Assembly: GCA_032821775.1 (NCBI GenBank)
Contig: JAVLRN010000018.1
Span: 186,001-250,000, forward strand
DNA from: Sanguinoderma infundibulare
Lineage: Eukaryota > Basidiomycota > Agaricomycetes > Polyporales > Polyporaceae
Direction of reading: 5' to 3'
Length of the DNA stretch: 64,000 bases
Below are positions 22,176 to 34,200 of the stretch, piece by piece. The position numbers and the translations under genes were made by a program. Below the pieces are notes generated by a model. It was given only the letters and a program-made list of their open reading frames with translations, searched no databases and was not told the DNA's origin. Each line of letters opens with the position of its first letter. Positions within the stretch are counted from its first letter, which is position 1.

Positions 22176-23345
22176 ATGATGACGGTCAGCGATAGTGCAG
22201 TGGACGACGACGGTCACGGTACGCGTGACCACAAAGGCCTTGGCCCTCAACCTGTTCCTCATCACACAGTTGTTGAGCTTCTAGAGCTCATACTCCGCCT
22301 CATAATCTGTCTCGTATGCAACGACTGCTGTAAGTGATCTCATACCCCTCCATCTATCCATTTTGACATAGGTACCAGTCAACGATTCTCGGGCTCGGCC
22401 ATCTGTCTGCACGCACTGCTTACGGATGGCTCTCAATCGTAAGTTTGCTTCCCTTTTGGTAGCATCAAGGCTTCTGCTGGAGATTCACGCTACTCGCAGA
22501 ACCTCAGTGTCCGCATGGCACCTTCGGAGATACCCATCCGCGTCCAACCTCATCCCATGACCAGGGGCCTCTTGCTGTCGAATCAAACGTGCGTAATGGT
22601 AACGGCCGAACAACTCCTGCTCCCCATCATGGCACCTCTTTCTGGGTAGTCGTGTCTCTGTCATTTGGCTCGTCGTTGAGTGTCGCTACATCCTGACTGA
22701 CAGGGTTCTGACTTCAAGGCTTCTATTCATCCCATTGGGCATCAAGGATCCCCTTCGACGCCTTCTCAAAAGCATTCTTGTCCTTGGAACCACGATCATA
22801 GTTCTGAGGAGAGTGCTGCTCGCTGCACTTCTCGTGTGAGTACATCGTGGGTCATTGACGCACCTCAGCCCCGCACTCGTGAACGCGCTTTCGCCCTAAG
22901 CTCAGCCAGTGCTTCGCCTTCCATTTCGTCTCACGCGAATCCGCAAGTTCAGTCTTGCTCCGACGCCGACGCCGACGCCACCGCCGACGCCACCGCCACA
23001 GACACCACCACCGTCCCTGAGGTGACGCGAACTCCCCAACCTGTCTCCCTACCCTCATATTCAGCCCATATGGACAAATACGATGCCTCCACGAATGTCT
23101 GGTACCTTGTCACCGTTGGCACACGCGTCGGTGTCTTCCATCACCTGTGAGTATAGTCCGACCTCCGATTCAAATATGCAGCCGTCTCATTCTCCCAACG
23201 CAGGTTTGAAGCACACTGCTCGACTAATAGCGTGCCAGGACAGAGCTTTCATCGCTACACATCATATGACGAAGCTGTCCAGGATTTCCGTAACGCAGAG
23301 GCCATGGGGGCTGTCATTCAGAAGGCACGATCGATAGATATGTAG
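22176..23345 (+). CDS. Zinc-motif protein with an RNase H1 N-terminal-like domain
   Basis: Six exons (22176-22329, 22379-22438, 22500-22588, 22704-22835, 22869-23146, 23204-23345) total 855 bases, giving 284 aa with no internal stop. The N-terminal part has spaced cysteines, LICLVCNDC and VCTHCLRMAL followed by CPHG, which could bind zinc. The middle is low complexity with an alternating Asp-Ala run. The last 80 residues (NVWYLVTVGTRVGVFHHL, FEAHCSTNSVPGQSFHRY, YDEAVQDFRNAEAMGAV) fit the small hybrid-binding domain found at the N-terminus of RNase H1, which grips RNA-DNA hybrids and is widespread as a stand-alone domain in basidiomycetes. No RNase H catalytic domain is present. Its location between dioxygenase and KDZ genes suggests an element-linked accessory gene, which is inference. 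Confidence 0.7.
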
Positions 23346-23947
23346 CGGTACTGATGCCTTACTTGGGCGGTATATATTTTCTTGGAGATTCCCATTGACG
23401 TGACACGCGCGTACCCTGCTTGGAATCCGAAGTTGCATGACTCGTATCCAGACTGGTCCATCCTAATATATCTACCACATTTCATCGTTCCAACATTGGG
23501 GGTGATATAATTGACATTTGCGAGACCTTGTTGTCAGTGGATGGCCTAGTCAGTGATTAGCCGAGCGATTCTCCGACGTCTGCTACCCCTTCAAATTGAC
23601 AGGCTGTTGCGAAGCCTTATGGAAGCCCGCGAAGAGTACAGTTTTTGGCTAATTGGTACTATTAATGGTGATCTCGTCATGATCTTACGTGGGTTCCTTC
23701 ACGTCGGGTCCAACTTCGAGAACGTTTACACTGCTGAAGTGGTGCTCGGTTCCCTCATTCCAAGAGGATTTCCGCATCAAAAATACCTCGTTGTGTTGTT
23801 TCATATAGTCGAACGATTTTTTCGCTCTTCCCAGCATTCTTCCTCGGCGCTGCTACCATGGGGGTCTCAGCGACTCTCGTGCACCTCCTCGCCAATCTCT
23901 CCCTCCCATTCAGTACCGCAAAACATTCCAAATTTCGCGGAAACAAT
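23346..23947. other. Intergenic region before the second KDZ gene
   Basis: No supported gene. A TATA-like stretch (TATATATTTT) is at about 23371. Open frames from 23553 and 23858 run into the KDZ-like gene; the one at 23858 is in its frame and may include its real start, though the more natural Met is at 23948. Confidence 0.4.
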
Positions 23948-26900
23948 ATGGGCTCCTTCTCTCGTGATGGCAGCTACGGTGAGCGCAAGCTCCCAAGTTC
24001 CCCAAAGGCCACCATTCGCACCCTTACCGACAGTGGTACAACTGTCGCCTTTAGTTCTGCGTCCCTCAAAAGCCGGCTCCACCCTACATCTCCGTCGGCA
24101 CCGACCACGGTCACAACTTTGCTTGACGTCTCGGCTGAACCCTTGGCAACGGGCCACGACACCAACCATATCTACAATTATTTGTCTTCGGTAGAGTCAG
24201 ACTTGCTTGTCCATGCCCGCATTGCGGCGGTGAGTTCAATTTCATAATCCGAATCTGAAATCGTATTCATTTATCACAGGAAACATCTGTCCAACAATGG
24301 TGAGAGCACAACGACAACTATGTCGCTGAGCTCATGCGACTGGATGGGCGAGGCCACTTCGTCAGTAACAAGTGCGGTGGCTGTCGTGAGGTTCTCCCTG
24401 GCGGTGTTGGCCTCCGATGCGATGACTGCTTCGATCGGGCACTATATTGCTTGGGGTGCTGCTTGGCGATCCATACGCGTCACCCACTTCATCGCGTTCA
24501 GGTTCGTGTTCACGGATTCAGAACGTGTTGATGACATGCCAAATGACTGTATTTAACTTTCAGCGGTGGACGGGGAACCGGTTTCAGACCGAGGAGCTCA
24601 GTCTGCTCGGCCTGCGTTTCCAGTTGGGACATGACCTTGACGGGAAGTGTCCTCACCCCCATGTCTCCCTTTCTGGTCCCATCGTCGTGCTCGACCTGTC
24701 GGGCATTCGCGAAGTCATGGTTATGTTCTGTAGCTGTGAGGGCGCTGCTTCACCGTCTCTTCAGCTGCTCCGCCAGCGCTGGTTCCCCGCAACCGCCACG
24801 GCTCCCTGCACTGTGGCGACGTTTCGCCTCCTTGAACACTTCCATGCACTGTCCGCTCTGTCGAGCATATCTATCTTGGGCTACTACCGCTCCTTGCTCC
24901 TCGTCACCCACAGTACCGGTGTTAACGCTTCGATGGTGCGTCATTACCTTCTTCTTTTTCAACATTACTATACTCACACACCTGCGTAGAACCAACTGAC
25001 TGCTTTTCTTACCATGACGAGACAATGGCAACTCTTGAAGGGGTTGAAGAGGTCTGGGACACAGAAGGACCCCGACGGTGTTGCTGCAACTCTGGAAGGC
25101 CGCGAAGACGCACCCCGTGATCATAGCGAGGTATCTCCCAAGCACAGGTTAGTCTTGAGTTCGCCGTGATAGTCCAACCCTGATATATCGCGATACAGCC
25201 GGCTGCGCCATTTCTCTCGGACTCCGGACTCCAATGCCCCGAAGCGCAAACTCTTCGATGGGGAACACGGTAACCGAGGCCCTAATCTTCCATCTGGGAG
25301 GGACGGAGGTTAGGAGTTTGCAAAATCACGTCATGCGCGATCACGCTTACCGACGCGCTTTCTCAGGCCTGATGACCATCGCATGTCCCCACCACGAGGT
25401 GTGCGCTTGCGCAGTAGAGACTGGGAGGTATGTCAGCCGATCGTGTCGACTACATATCTTTGTTATCATTCACCTATTCCGCCACCCTACAGCGACTCCG
25501 CATTTCCTTCGAGCGTGCTTCTTCCTGATCTCGTATACGACTGTGAAGACCCGGATGGTAACTGTCAAGAACCGTCTCGCGTCGCCGACTTCTCTCGCCA
25601 GCGCAACGCCATGGACGTTGTATGGGGAACCCCGACCATCCCGATTGACGGAGGCTGGGGCGAGGATGTCCTTGAACATACCCTTAGATGTTGGAACTGG
25701 ACCAAGGTCACCATGCTGCGTACGTTTCGTTTAGTCCAAATTTGATGCTGTAGTTGTGACCTGAACCGCATGCAGCCATGACTCTTCTTATGGACGCCGA
25801 ACACGCCGTCTCCCAGCGTCGGTTATACGACAAGGTTTTCCATGTTCTTACCGAGTGCGTTCCTTCCCGCCATGCGGAGTCGTGGCGGGAAATGATAGCA
25901 ACGTGGGAGACGGAGGGCAAGACGGCTACCAACCCCTTTGAGACAACACGTAGTCGTGCGTATACTTGTCTTAGGCACCATGGCCCGGTCTCACGAGCGT
26001 TACTGCAGACTTAACCCAGAAGACCGTTCGTCTTGAGCTATACCAGCGGGATCTGAAGGCGATCCATTGCGGCGAGGCTACGTTTGGGTCTCCCAGTGGG
26101 GAGACAGCCAGCGAGATCATCGCTATGGGACTAGATCTCGAAGACGAGCAGTAAGTTATTCTTAGCTATAGCAGTTAAGTCGTTTCTCAATCCCATCGTA
26201 CCTAGACGACGGCTGCGTGCTGCTTTGGCCGGGTCAGAATCCCAGTCTGTCGACCTCCATTGGGCGAGGCTCGTGGAGGATCAGGGCCGCCTGCGACACC
26301 GAATTAACGCGTGGCACGACCTTGTGCAGCACCTCATGCCCATCGTCGCGTCACTGCGAACGAAACCCGCCTTCAATGCTATCTCGGCCTCCCAGGATTT
26401 GCCACTATTTTTCCCCTCAGTCGTTTTTTCCGAATCACACCTCCCCAACAATCTCCTCGAATTCGAATGGCGCATGTGGGAGGCCCAGGCCTTTGATGCT
26501 CTCGCTTATCTTCGCGATCATATTCAGGTCACCGAGTACATCCGCGCATGTGCCTATAGGTATCCCAATGTGGAAGGGAAGGCGAGGCGTACCAACCTGG
26601 TTGCCGACATTGTCCAGGCAAAAATGGGGATGGATGTAGCTCGTTACCGTGGCGCCTACGCTGGCCTTAGAAAGCTCGCCGCTGCTCTCGGCAAGACCAT
26701 CGTATACCTCGAAGAGTTGAGGGACAGCGACGTGCGTGGCATTCCAAAGGCTGATGGGAGTGCCAGCGAACTTGACGTGTCGTGGATCTGGCGCTTTTGC
26801 CGAACTGGGGTCCTGGATCGATCTAAGCTGCTGGATATTCGTGCCAATGGGGACTTGAACGACGGTACGTCATTTAGCTTGTCGCGGCTGCGCTTGTGCA

Positions 26901-27281
26901 TTAATAACATTCTTTGCAGCCTTGCGCGTTGAGTGGTGCGAGGCTCGCGCTCGGGCATTCACCAGCGCGAAGAAGTGCAAATTGCTTCACGACGAAATGT
27001 GTCGTATCGTCAAGCACCATCAGCGACGTGAGCACTGGTGGGAGCAGCAGGTAGGCCGCCACTTTGAGGACCGACCGGATTATTCTGAGGGGGTCGACTC
27101 CTATGCCAACCGACAGGCCTTCACCCGTCTTTCTATGAAGGAACACTGCCTCAGCTTGTGGGCCTCGATGAAGCACTGTTTGTCTGGTCGTCAGCGTGAC
27201 AGTGGCGACTCGTTGGAGAGCTTCCCGTCGTATGACAAAGAAGGTTACGTGGATGTTGTTCAGACCGCAGGGGCGGAATGA
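23948..27281 (+). pseudogene. CxC2-type KDZ transposase with nonsense mutation and deleted catalytic core
   Basis: The N-terminal part matches the CxC2 cluster of KDZ transposases: YVAELMRLDGRG, a cysteine array (KCGGCREV, CDDCFDRALYCLGCCLAIH), PLHRVQRWTGNRF, LGLRFQLGHD, FCSCEG, LLRQRWFPAT, LLEHFHALSAL. The C-terminal third also matches the family: ESWREMIATWETEGKTATNP, LPNNLLEFEWRMWEAQAFDAL, ALRVEWCEARARAF, HHQRREHWWEQQ, ending at 27281. Between them, where the DDE-type core should be, only a start (GLMTIACPHHEV) and a tail (GWGEDVLEHTLRCWNWTKV) are seen, so most of the core seems deleted. TGA at 24301-24303 interrupts QQW-EHNDNYV, as from a CGA codon. It cannot supply transposase, though it could be mobilised in trans. 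Confidence 0.82.
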
Positions 27282-28235
27282 TCCCAACGTGCTTAGCTAA
27301 AATCACCATCGTCTCTGATGCATCCTTCGGGCCCTCATCGCTTACATGTCAAGTTCTTGTCGACTCCGAGCAGGATGTATTTGTACGTACGTGTATATGG
27401 GAATGGACGAGAATAATGCGTCAAATCCGCGGAGCCCACACGAGCGCTTTCAGAGAGGCAGTGCTCATGCCCCCGTTTCTTCTCCTTGCTAACGCGGTCA
27501 CCTCCGATACTATACTTCCTGCGCTTTCTCTAAGGTAGGGGGCTCTTGTGGTGTTATGAATCAAAGGTGGCCAACTGGACTGACAACGAGGTTCGATGTC
27601 AAGTCTATGGGTGTAACGTTACGTGGCGTTCACACGTTAACACGATTCGTCGTCTGTGGTATCCTCCGTTCGGCCACGGATGTAACTTTCAAGGTAAGAC
27701 AATTCACATAACGAGTTGCTGTGCCTTCCCCAAGATCGAACCAACTGACTGTTGACTGGAAGACGACTCACCTGTCCAAAGGCATACCCCTGCGAATTCA
27801 TGTGGTTGGGAATGAATCGCGTGCTTATCTTTGATGTTTGTAGGCCGGTCGCATTTTGTCCCCGGGCTGTTAGTTAATCAAGTGAGCTGTACATTTTATC
27901 TCTGGCTCTTGTCATCTAAATGGATGGGTGTAGAGCTCTCGCAGATGTGTTACGGCTCCTTGCTGTCTGGAAAAAAGAGAAGCATCCATCTCTGATGCCG
28001 CCACTGTTCGCAAGATGTCTGCCCTCATGGCATATTGACCTCCCTGTTATAGCAGTCGGGTGCGATCTCGCATATACCCGCGTTTGACCAAATGCTCAAT
28101 GGTACCCCGGGATTCTAGCGCGTGCTTCGGGGAGCGGCCTTGTCACCCCTCTCTTGGTCGTCTCCCGTTTCTGCTCCGTGCTGCAAATTTCTGCGTCGTC
28201 GTGTTCAACTCACCTGTTTCAACCAGTATAAGCTT
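27282..28235. other. Intergenic region, probable 3' flank of the second KDZ element
   Basis: No gene is supportable. A 69-codon frame at 27546-27755 is cysteine- and tryptophan-rich but resembles nothing known to me. A self-complementary TGTAACGTTACG lies near 27610. The promoter of the large gene starting at 28236 should be at the right end. Confidence 0.4.
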
Positions 28236-31200
28236 ATGGTGCGTTCGTTGCAGAGCTGTTCTATTTCTACTGCTTGACCTGATTTCTCGCAGTCTGAACA
28301 AGGTTCAAGCATTCCTGGTCAGGTGCCGGAGGCGCACTCTAGCCCGACACGTCCGCAACATGGCTCCAAAAACCGAAAGTGGCATCTAAACGCACCCGCT
28401 ACATCCACTCACGATATGCACTTGAGGGGGCGTTCCAAGGCACCTGACTCCACGAATGTTCTGCCTGCGCCAACCCTTGTCCCTGGCATCCAGATTCCAC
28501 CCCCACTCCAGCGGGGCGGGCGGAGGCGCAAGGCTAACGCGTCCGCTGTCAAAGTAGAAGGTGCAATTTATTTTTGGAGTAATTGTCTTCTTGGTGTGAC
28601 GTCGAGTTCTGTAGATGCTGTAGGGTCCTGTGACGGTGGATGTGGTGGAGCGTCTACGGCAAGATCAAGTGCGACCTCCCCGCTGGCCAGCTCTGAGGAT
28701 CTGGCGACTCGAACACAAGCAACCACTCCTCTGTCTACCATCCCTCCCGTGAGAGCCATGGTTGGACGGCAGGTTGGTAGCAGCTCAATCAGGATGACGC
28801 GTTGTGAGTCTCGTTTTTTGTCTTGTCTGCTACACATTGTGTTTGATGTTGGGAACGCACAGCACCGTCGTCGCCCCTACGTATTCCTGGGATGGGTCCG
28901 CCGCCTGCCTCTGCGCATGTAGAAAGCCCCACTGTGACTCCTGAAAGCGTCCTTGGTCTAAACACCGGTGTAATTGGCCACCGTTCCTCCGATGGAGGTG
29001 CTGCAAAGGAGAGCGGGGACATGGATGGTGGTCGAGGCGTGGACCTCAGTCACGTGGGCATTAGCCGGGACGTTACACTTCCGCCGTTGGTGTGGCTGCC
29101 TGCTGAATTGTCCCATCTCCGTGGTGACGGGTAAGTTGTTTGAACTTCTCTTGTAATGGCGGTTTGACTTACTTGGGCGATCACACTTGAAGATGCGTGG
29201 ATGATGCGGCAGGTGTCAGCGAGGATGGTCGCGCTCACGGCAGTGCGGAGAGCGAGGCGAAGGGTGTCTCGGGTGTTCAGATAGAGAGTCTTACTGAAGG
29301 TTCGTATTGTTAGTGGCATTCATGGGAGATTTTTGGCTAACCAACCTGTACATACCTAGGTCCAGATATCAGCCTCGCAGACTGTCACGCGAACGATCGC
29401 GAAAACTGTCGCGCAAACGGTCGCGCAAACGGTCGCGCAAATGGCAGCGCAAACGGCAGCGCGAACGGTAGCGCGAACGGTAGCGCGGATGGTAGCGCGA
29501 ATGGTAGCGCGGATGGTAGCGCGAATGGTCGCGCGGACGGCAGCGCGAATGGTCGCGCGGATGGTGGCGCGAACGGTAGTGCGGACAGTAGTGCGGACGG
29601 TAGCTTAAATGGTAGACCGGAGGGTTTCTCGGAGTTCCAGTTTCCAGTGGAAGGTTGGAGTGAAGGTTCATTTGGCGCATAGCCTTAGCAGGCAATCCAT
29701 GGCTAACAAGCCTGTACATCCTTAGGTTATAAGAGCGGGTGTGCCGAAGGGGGCGCTGCCGGTCGCGTCGATGGCCGCGCTGAAGGGGGCGTCGATGGCC
29801 GCGCTGAAGGGGGCGCTGCCGGTCGCGCTGAAGGGGGCGCTGCCGGTCGCGCTGAAGGGGGCGCTGCCGGTCGCGCTGAAGAGGGCGCTGCCGGTCGCGC
29901 CGACGGTTGCGTCGATGGCCGCGCTGAAGGGGGCGCTGCCGGTCTCGCCGACGGTCGCGTCGATGGCCGCGCTGAAGAGGGCGCTGCCGGTCGCGCCGAC
30001 GGTTGCGTCGATGGCCGCGCTGAAGGGGGCGCTGCCGGTCTCGCCGACGGTCGCGTCGATGGCCGCGCTGAAGAGGGCGCTGCCGGTCGCGCCGACGGTT
30101 GCGTCGATGGCCGCGCTGAAGGGGGCGCTGCCGGTCTCGCCGACGGTCGCGTCGATGGCCGCGCTGAAGGCCGCGCTGAAGGCCGCGCCGACGATCACGC
30201 TGCCGGTCGCGCTGAAGAGGGCGCTGCCGGTCGCGCCGACGGTTGCGTCGATGGCCGCGCTGAAGGGGGCGCTGCCGGTCTCGCCGACGGTCGCGTCGAT
30301 GGCCGCGCTGAAGAGGGCGCTGCCGGTCGCGCCGACGGTTGCGTCGATGGCCGCGCTGAAGGGGGCGCTGCCGGTCTCGCCGACGGTCGCGTCGATGGCC
30401 GCGCTGAAGGCCGCGCTGAAGGCCGCGCCGACGATCACGCTGCCAGTCGCGCTGAAGAGGGCGCTGCCGGTCGCGCCGACGGTTGCGTCGATGGCCGCGC
30501 TGAAGGGGGCGCTGCCGGTCTCGCCGACGGTCGCGTCGATGGCCGTGCTGAAGAGGGCGCTGCCGGTCGCGCCGACGGTTGCGTCGATGGCCGCGCTGAA
30601 GGGGGCGCTGCCGGTCTCGCCGACGGTCGCGTCGATGGCCGCGCTGAAGGCCGCGCTGAAGGCCGCGCCGACGATCACGCTGCCGGTCGCGCTGAAGAGG
30701 GCGCTGCCGGTCGCGCCGACGGTTGCGTCGATGGCCGCGCTGAAGGGGGCGCTGCCGGTCTCGCCGACGGTCGCGTCGATGGCCGCGCTGAAGAGGGCGC
30801 TGCCGGTCGCGCCGACGGTTGCGTCGATGGCCGCGCTGAAGGGGGCGCTGCCGGTCTCGCCGACGGTCGCGTCGATGGCCGCGCTGAAGGCCGCGCTGAA
30901 GGCCGCGCCGACGATCACGCTGCCAGTCGCGCTGAAGAGGGCGCTGCCGGTCGCGCCGACGGTTGCGTCGATGGCCGCGCTGAAGGGGGCGCTGCCGGTC
31001 TCGCCGACGGTCGCGTCGATGGCCGCGCTGAAGAGGGCGCTGCCGGTCGCGCCGACGGTTGCGTCGATGGCCGCGCTGAAGGGGGCGCTGCCGGTCTCGC
31101 CGACGGTCGCGTCGATGGCCGCGCTGAAGAGGGCGCTGCCGGTCGCGCCGACGGTTGCGTCGATGGCCGCGCTGAAGGGGGCGCTGCCGGTCTCGCCGAC

Positions 31201-34200
31201 GGTCGCGTCGATGGCCGCGCTGAAGGCCGCGCTGAAGGCCGCGCTGAAGGCCGCGCCGACGATCACGCTGACGGTCGCGCTGACAGTCGTAGCAATGCCT
31301 CCAAGCAGAGGTTCTCAGAGTCTACGCAGTCATGGGACCTTGATTCAAATGACGGACAGGACAATGACCAGAAGGCTGTTGGCCGCATATCGGATGCAAA
31401 CATTGCCACCGTCAATCAAGCATTTAGCACAGTTCATAACCTTGCAAAGGATGTGGCGTCGAAGACCGGCTTGCATGTATCCCAAGTTCTCGACCTCTGG
31501 AACTCGACCACTCAGCGTACTCACGTCAAGTTGAATCTATGGAACCTGTATGGCGCCTACTTCAAGGACCATCAAAAGGAAGAACTAGCACGTCTCCAAG
31601 ATTGTAAGTATTCCTGTATGTTGTATAACAGGGCACTTTCTCAATTATGGCATTCTTTTATAGCTGAACCGCGTAAGTTCCCGCAATACGGTATGTGAAA
31701 GAGACATCGCGTTAATTGACAAAACCTCAGATAATGCCATCGACGTTCACCTTCGTCGGAGATGCTACCAAGCGTTTCTGGAAGTGTATGGCGAAGAAGA
31801 TGCCAAGACGTTGTTGGGGAACCATCGAAGGTTGCAAATGGTCCAAGGCAGCCAGACGGCTGGCGAACGTAAAAGCTCGTTCAGGAAAGCCGCGGGCAAG
31901 CTGTCAGAACTCGTAAGTCGTGGTGGTGATAGCATGTATATGGCTTCTCATGCATAGTGGCTGTACAGCTGAATACATACGAGTCCATGTATGGCTTTAG
32001 TGGCATAGTCGCCCTTGTTGGCAATAATCCCAATTCCGACGGTGGGCTCGCCACCGTGCATGAGACGAAGGACGCGACTGGCGTAAGTAATCAAAGCTAA
32101 TCGTTTGCGATTTGTCCGATCAACTCATCTTTTGCAGTTTTTCGAGATGCGGTGTCGCACAGATCGAGACGGCGTCCTCTCGCATCTTAAGGCACACATT
32201 TAGTAAGTCTATCCGTCGCCCCATCCCCCTACGTTCTTTTCAAGTCCTAACCAACGTGTTACATAGTCATAATGGCTCCTTGGATCGCGTCGAGAAGGCC
32301 TTCGACGCGAGTTGCACTGAGGGTTCGCGCGCAATCCAGATAGCCGATGACTTCGCGTGTGGATACGCTAGCAAGCGGGTCGAGGCGCGGGCTGCCGGTT
32401 CTTCCAAAGTGATGCGAACGACCAAAGAGCAGGATCTTCCGAGTCTCAAGACACTTCTGGCGTTTGATCAGAAGGAACTAGCTTCGTGGTGTTCCGAACA
32501 CCTCCTCAAGGAGCTGAGTATGTGTGATATTCCTAGGATGTTCAAACGCGTCTTGTAGCTAACCATCATTGCGCGTTCCAGATGGTTTGGGAATTCCGGG
32601 TGACAAGTTCAAGAAGCTCCCCTGGAAGTCGGCCGGGCCCACATTTGTGAGCAGGAAGGTCCGCTGGCGCAACTGGCCGGAAGCTGTGCCTTTACCACCG
32701 ATCGCCGCGCCTAAAGGCGATAAATCGAACCGACGGATCGTGAGGAGCATTCACAACCTCCTGCGCAACGACTTGAATTTCCTTGTCCGTGGGATTTTAG
32801 ACACGGAGCATCCCCTAGGCTTTGAGCGGCTCGACGACACCATCACGGAAGGCGAGCATTTCCTTGAACCTTTACAGGCGTTTCACTAACGCAGTGCGCT
32901 TTGCGTTGTAGGGATGGACGACGGGATTGAGGCTGTTGTTTTGGGCGCGCCACCAGAGCACACCTCTTCGCACTTATGTGGTCGTCGCCTGTTCATCGAT
33001 GGTCGTGTGGACCGCTTGGGTCCGGCACGTAAACGACGGCCTGCCGGCTATGACTCGGACGAAGACCAAGACCATTCTGACGGTGGCAATGACAGCAGCG
33101 GCGCCCAACGTCTTGACGGTGCGCACACTACCTTAGGGAAGAGGGATAAGGGGAAGGAGAAGGAGAGGGAGAGGGAGAAGGAGAGGGAGAAGGGGAAGGG
33201 GAAGGGGAAGGGGAAGGGGAAGGGGAAGGGGAAGGAGAAGGAGAAGGCCAGGAGGAAGAGGAACGTAACCGCTGACACATCTGAGACCGAAAACTCGTCG
33301 GACGATTACTCCTCTGACTCGGACGTTTCCCATTCGGACGGTCGGGCTCACCAGCAAAAGAAGCAACGGGACACCTTGTTCCATCTGTTGACTGTTCCCA
33401 TCCGGACTTCACCCGTTATGGCGAAGTCGAGACCACGCCAGGAGTACATGGAGATCTCGGATGATGAACCAACCCCACAGCCCCAATCTTGGAACAACCA
33501 GGCTGCGCCATCTGGCAGTCCGAAGCCGAAGCCCGTTTTCAAAAGAAAAATCCAACTTTTGAAGACGTCCTTGGGATCAACTGGAGCTTCGTCGTCGAAG
33601 GAGATGTTGAAGGAGCACCCTGGCGATCCTGGCGTCAACCGACCTAACAAGTGGCCCCGCACCCTTGAGCCCCAACACCCAACACCACTACTTGGTCAGG
33701 ATACCACTGGAGGACCGCATCCCAAGGATGCATCTACGGGCCACCCGAACTACCACGCAGACTACCCCGCAGACTACCGCACGGACTATAGCGCGGACGA
33801 TCGCGCGGACGGTTGCGGGGACGGTCGCGGGGACGGTCGCGGGGACGGTCGCGCGGACGATCGCGGGGACGGTCGCGGGGACGGTCGCGCGGACGATCGC
33901 GGGAACGGTCGCGCGGACGATCGCTTGGGCTTGAGCGCTACGGTGCAAGAGCCAGGCATGCCTGGGCCTTCCATTAACCCTGCCTTTCAGGAAGGAGGCT
34001 ACGGTCTGCAAGTCGCAGCTCCCCCGGCACACAACCACCCCGCGCTCAACGGCGGACACCAGGACGGAACCCATCACCTGTGGAATGGCGTCCCTCACTG
34101 CCGGTTCACAGGAGCATACATGTATGGTCCTCCTATCATACAGCACACTCCGAACGCTCCTCCCTACATGCCTCACAATATCACAGCAGGCTCGAGCGTA

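Noticed and set aside
23874..24169. 100-codon minus ORF inside the KDZ-like gene
   Set aside because: Antisense shadow of an exon whose plus-strand reading splices in frame to the CxC2 region.
29741..31534. 597-codon plus-strand and 514-codon minus-strand open frames over the repeat array
   Set aside because: They arise from a stop-poor satellite with periods divisible by three. Splice phases on both sides select a different plus frame (AEGG/ADGR).
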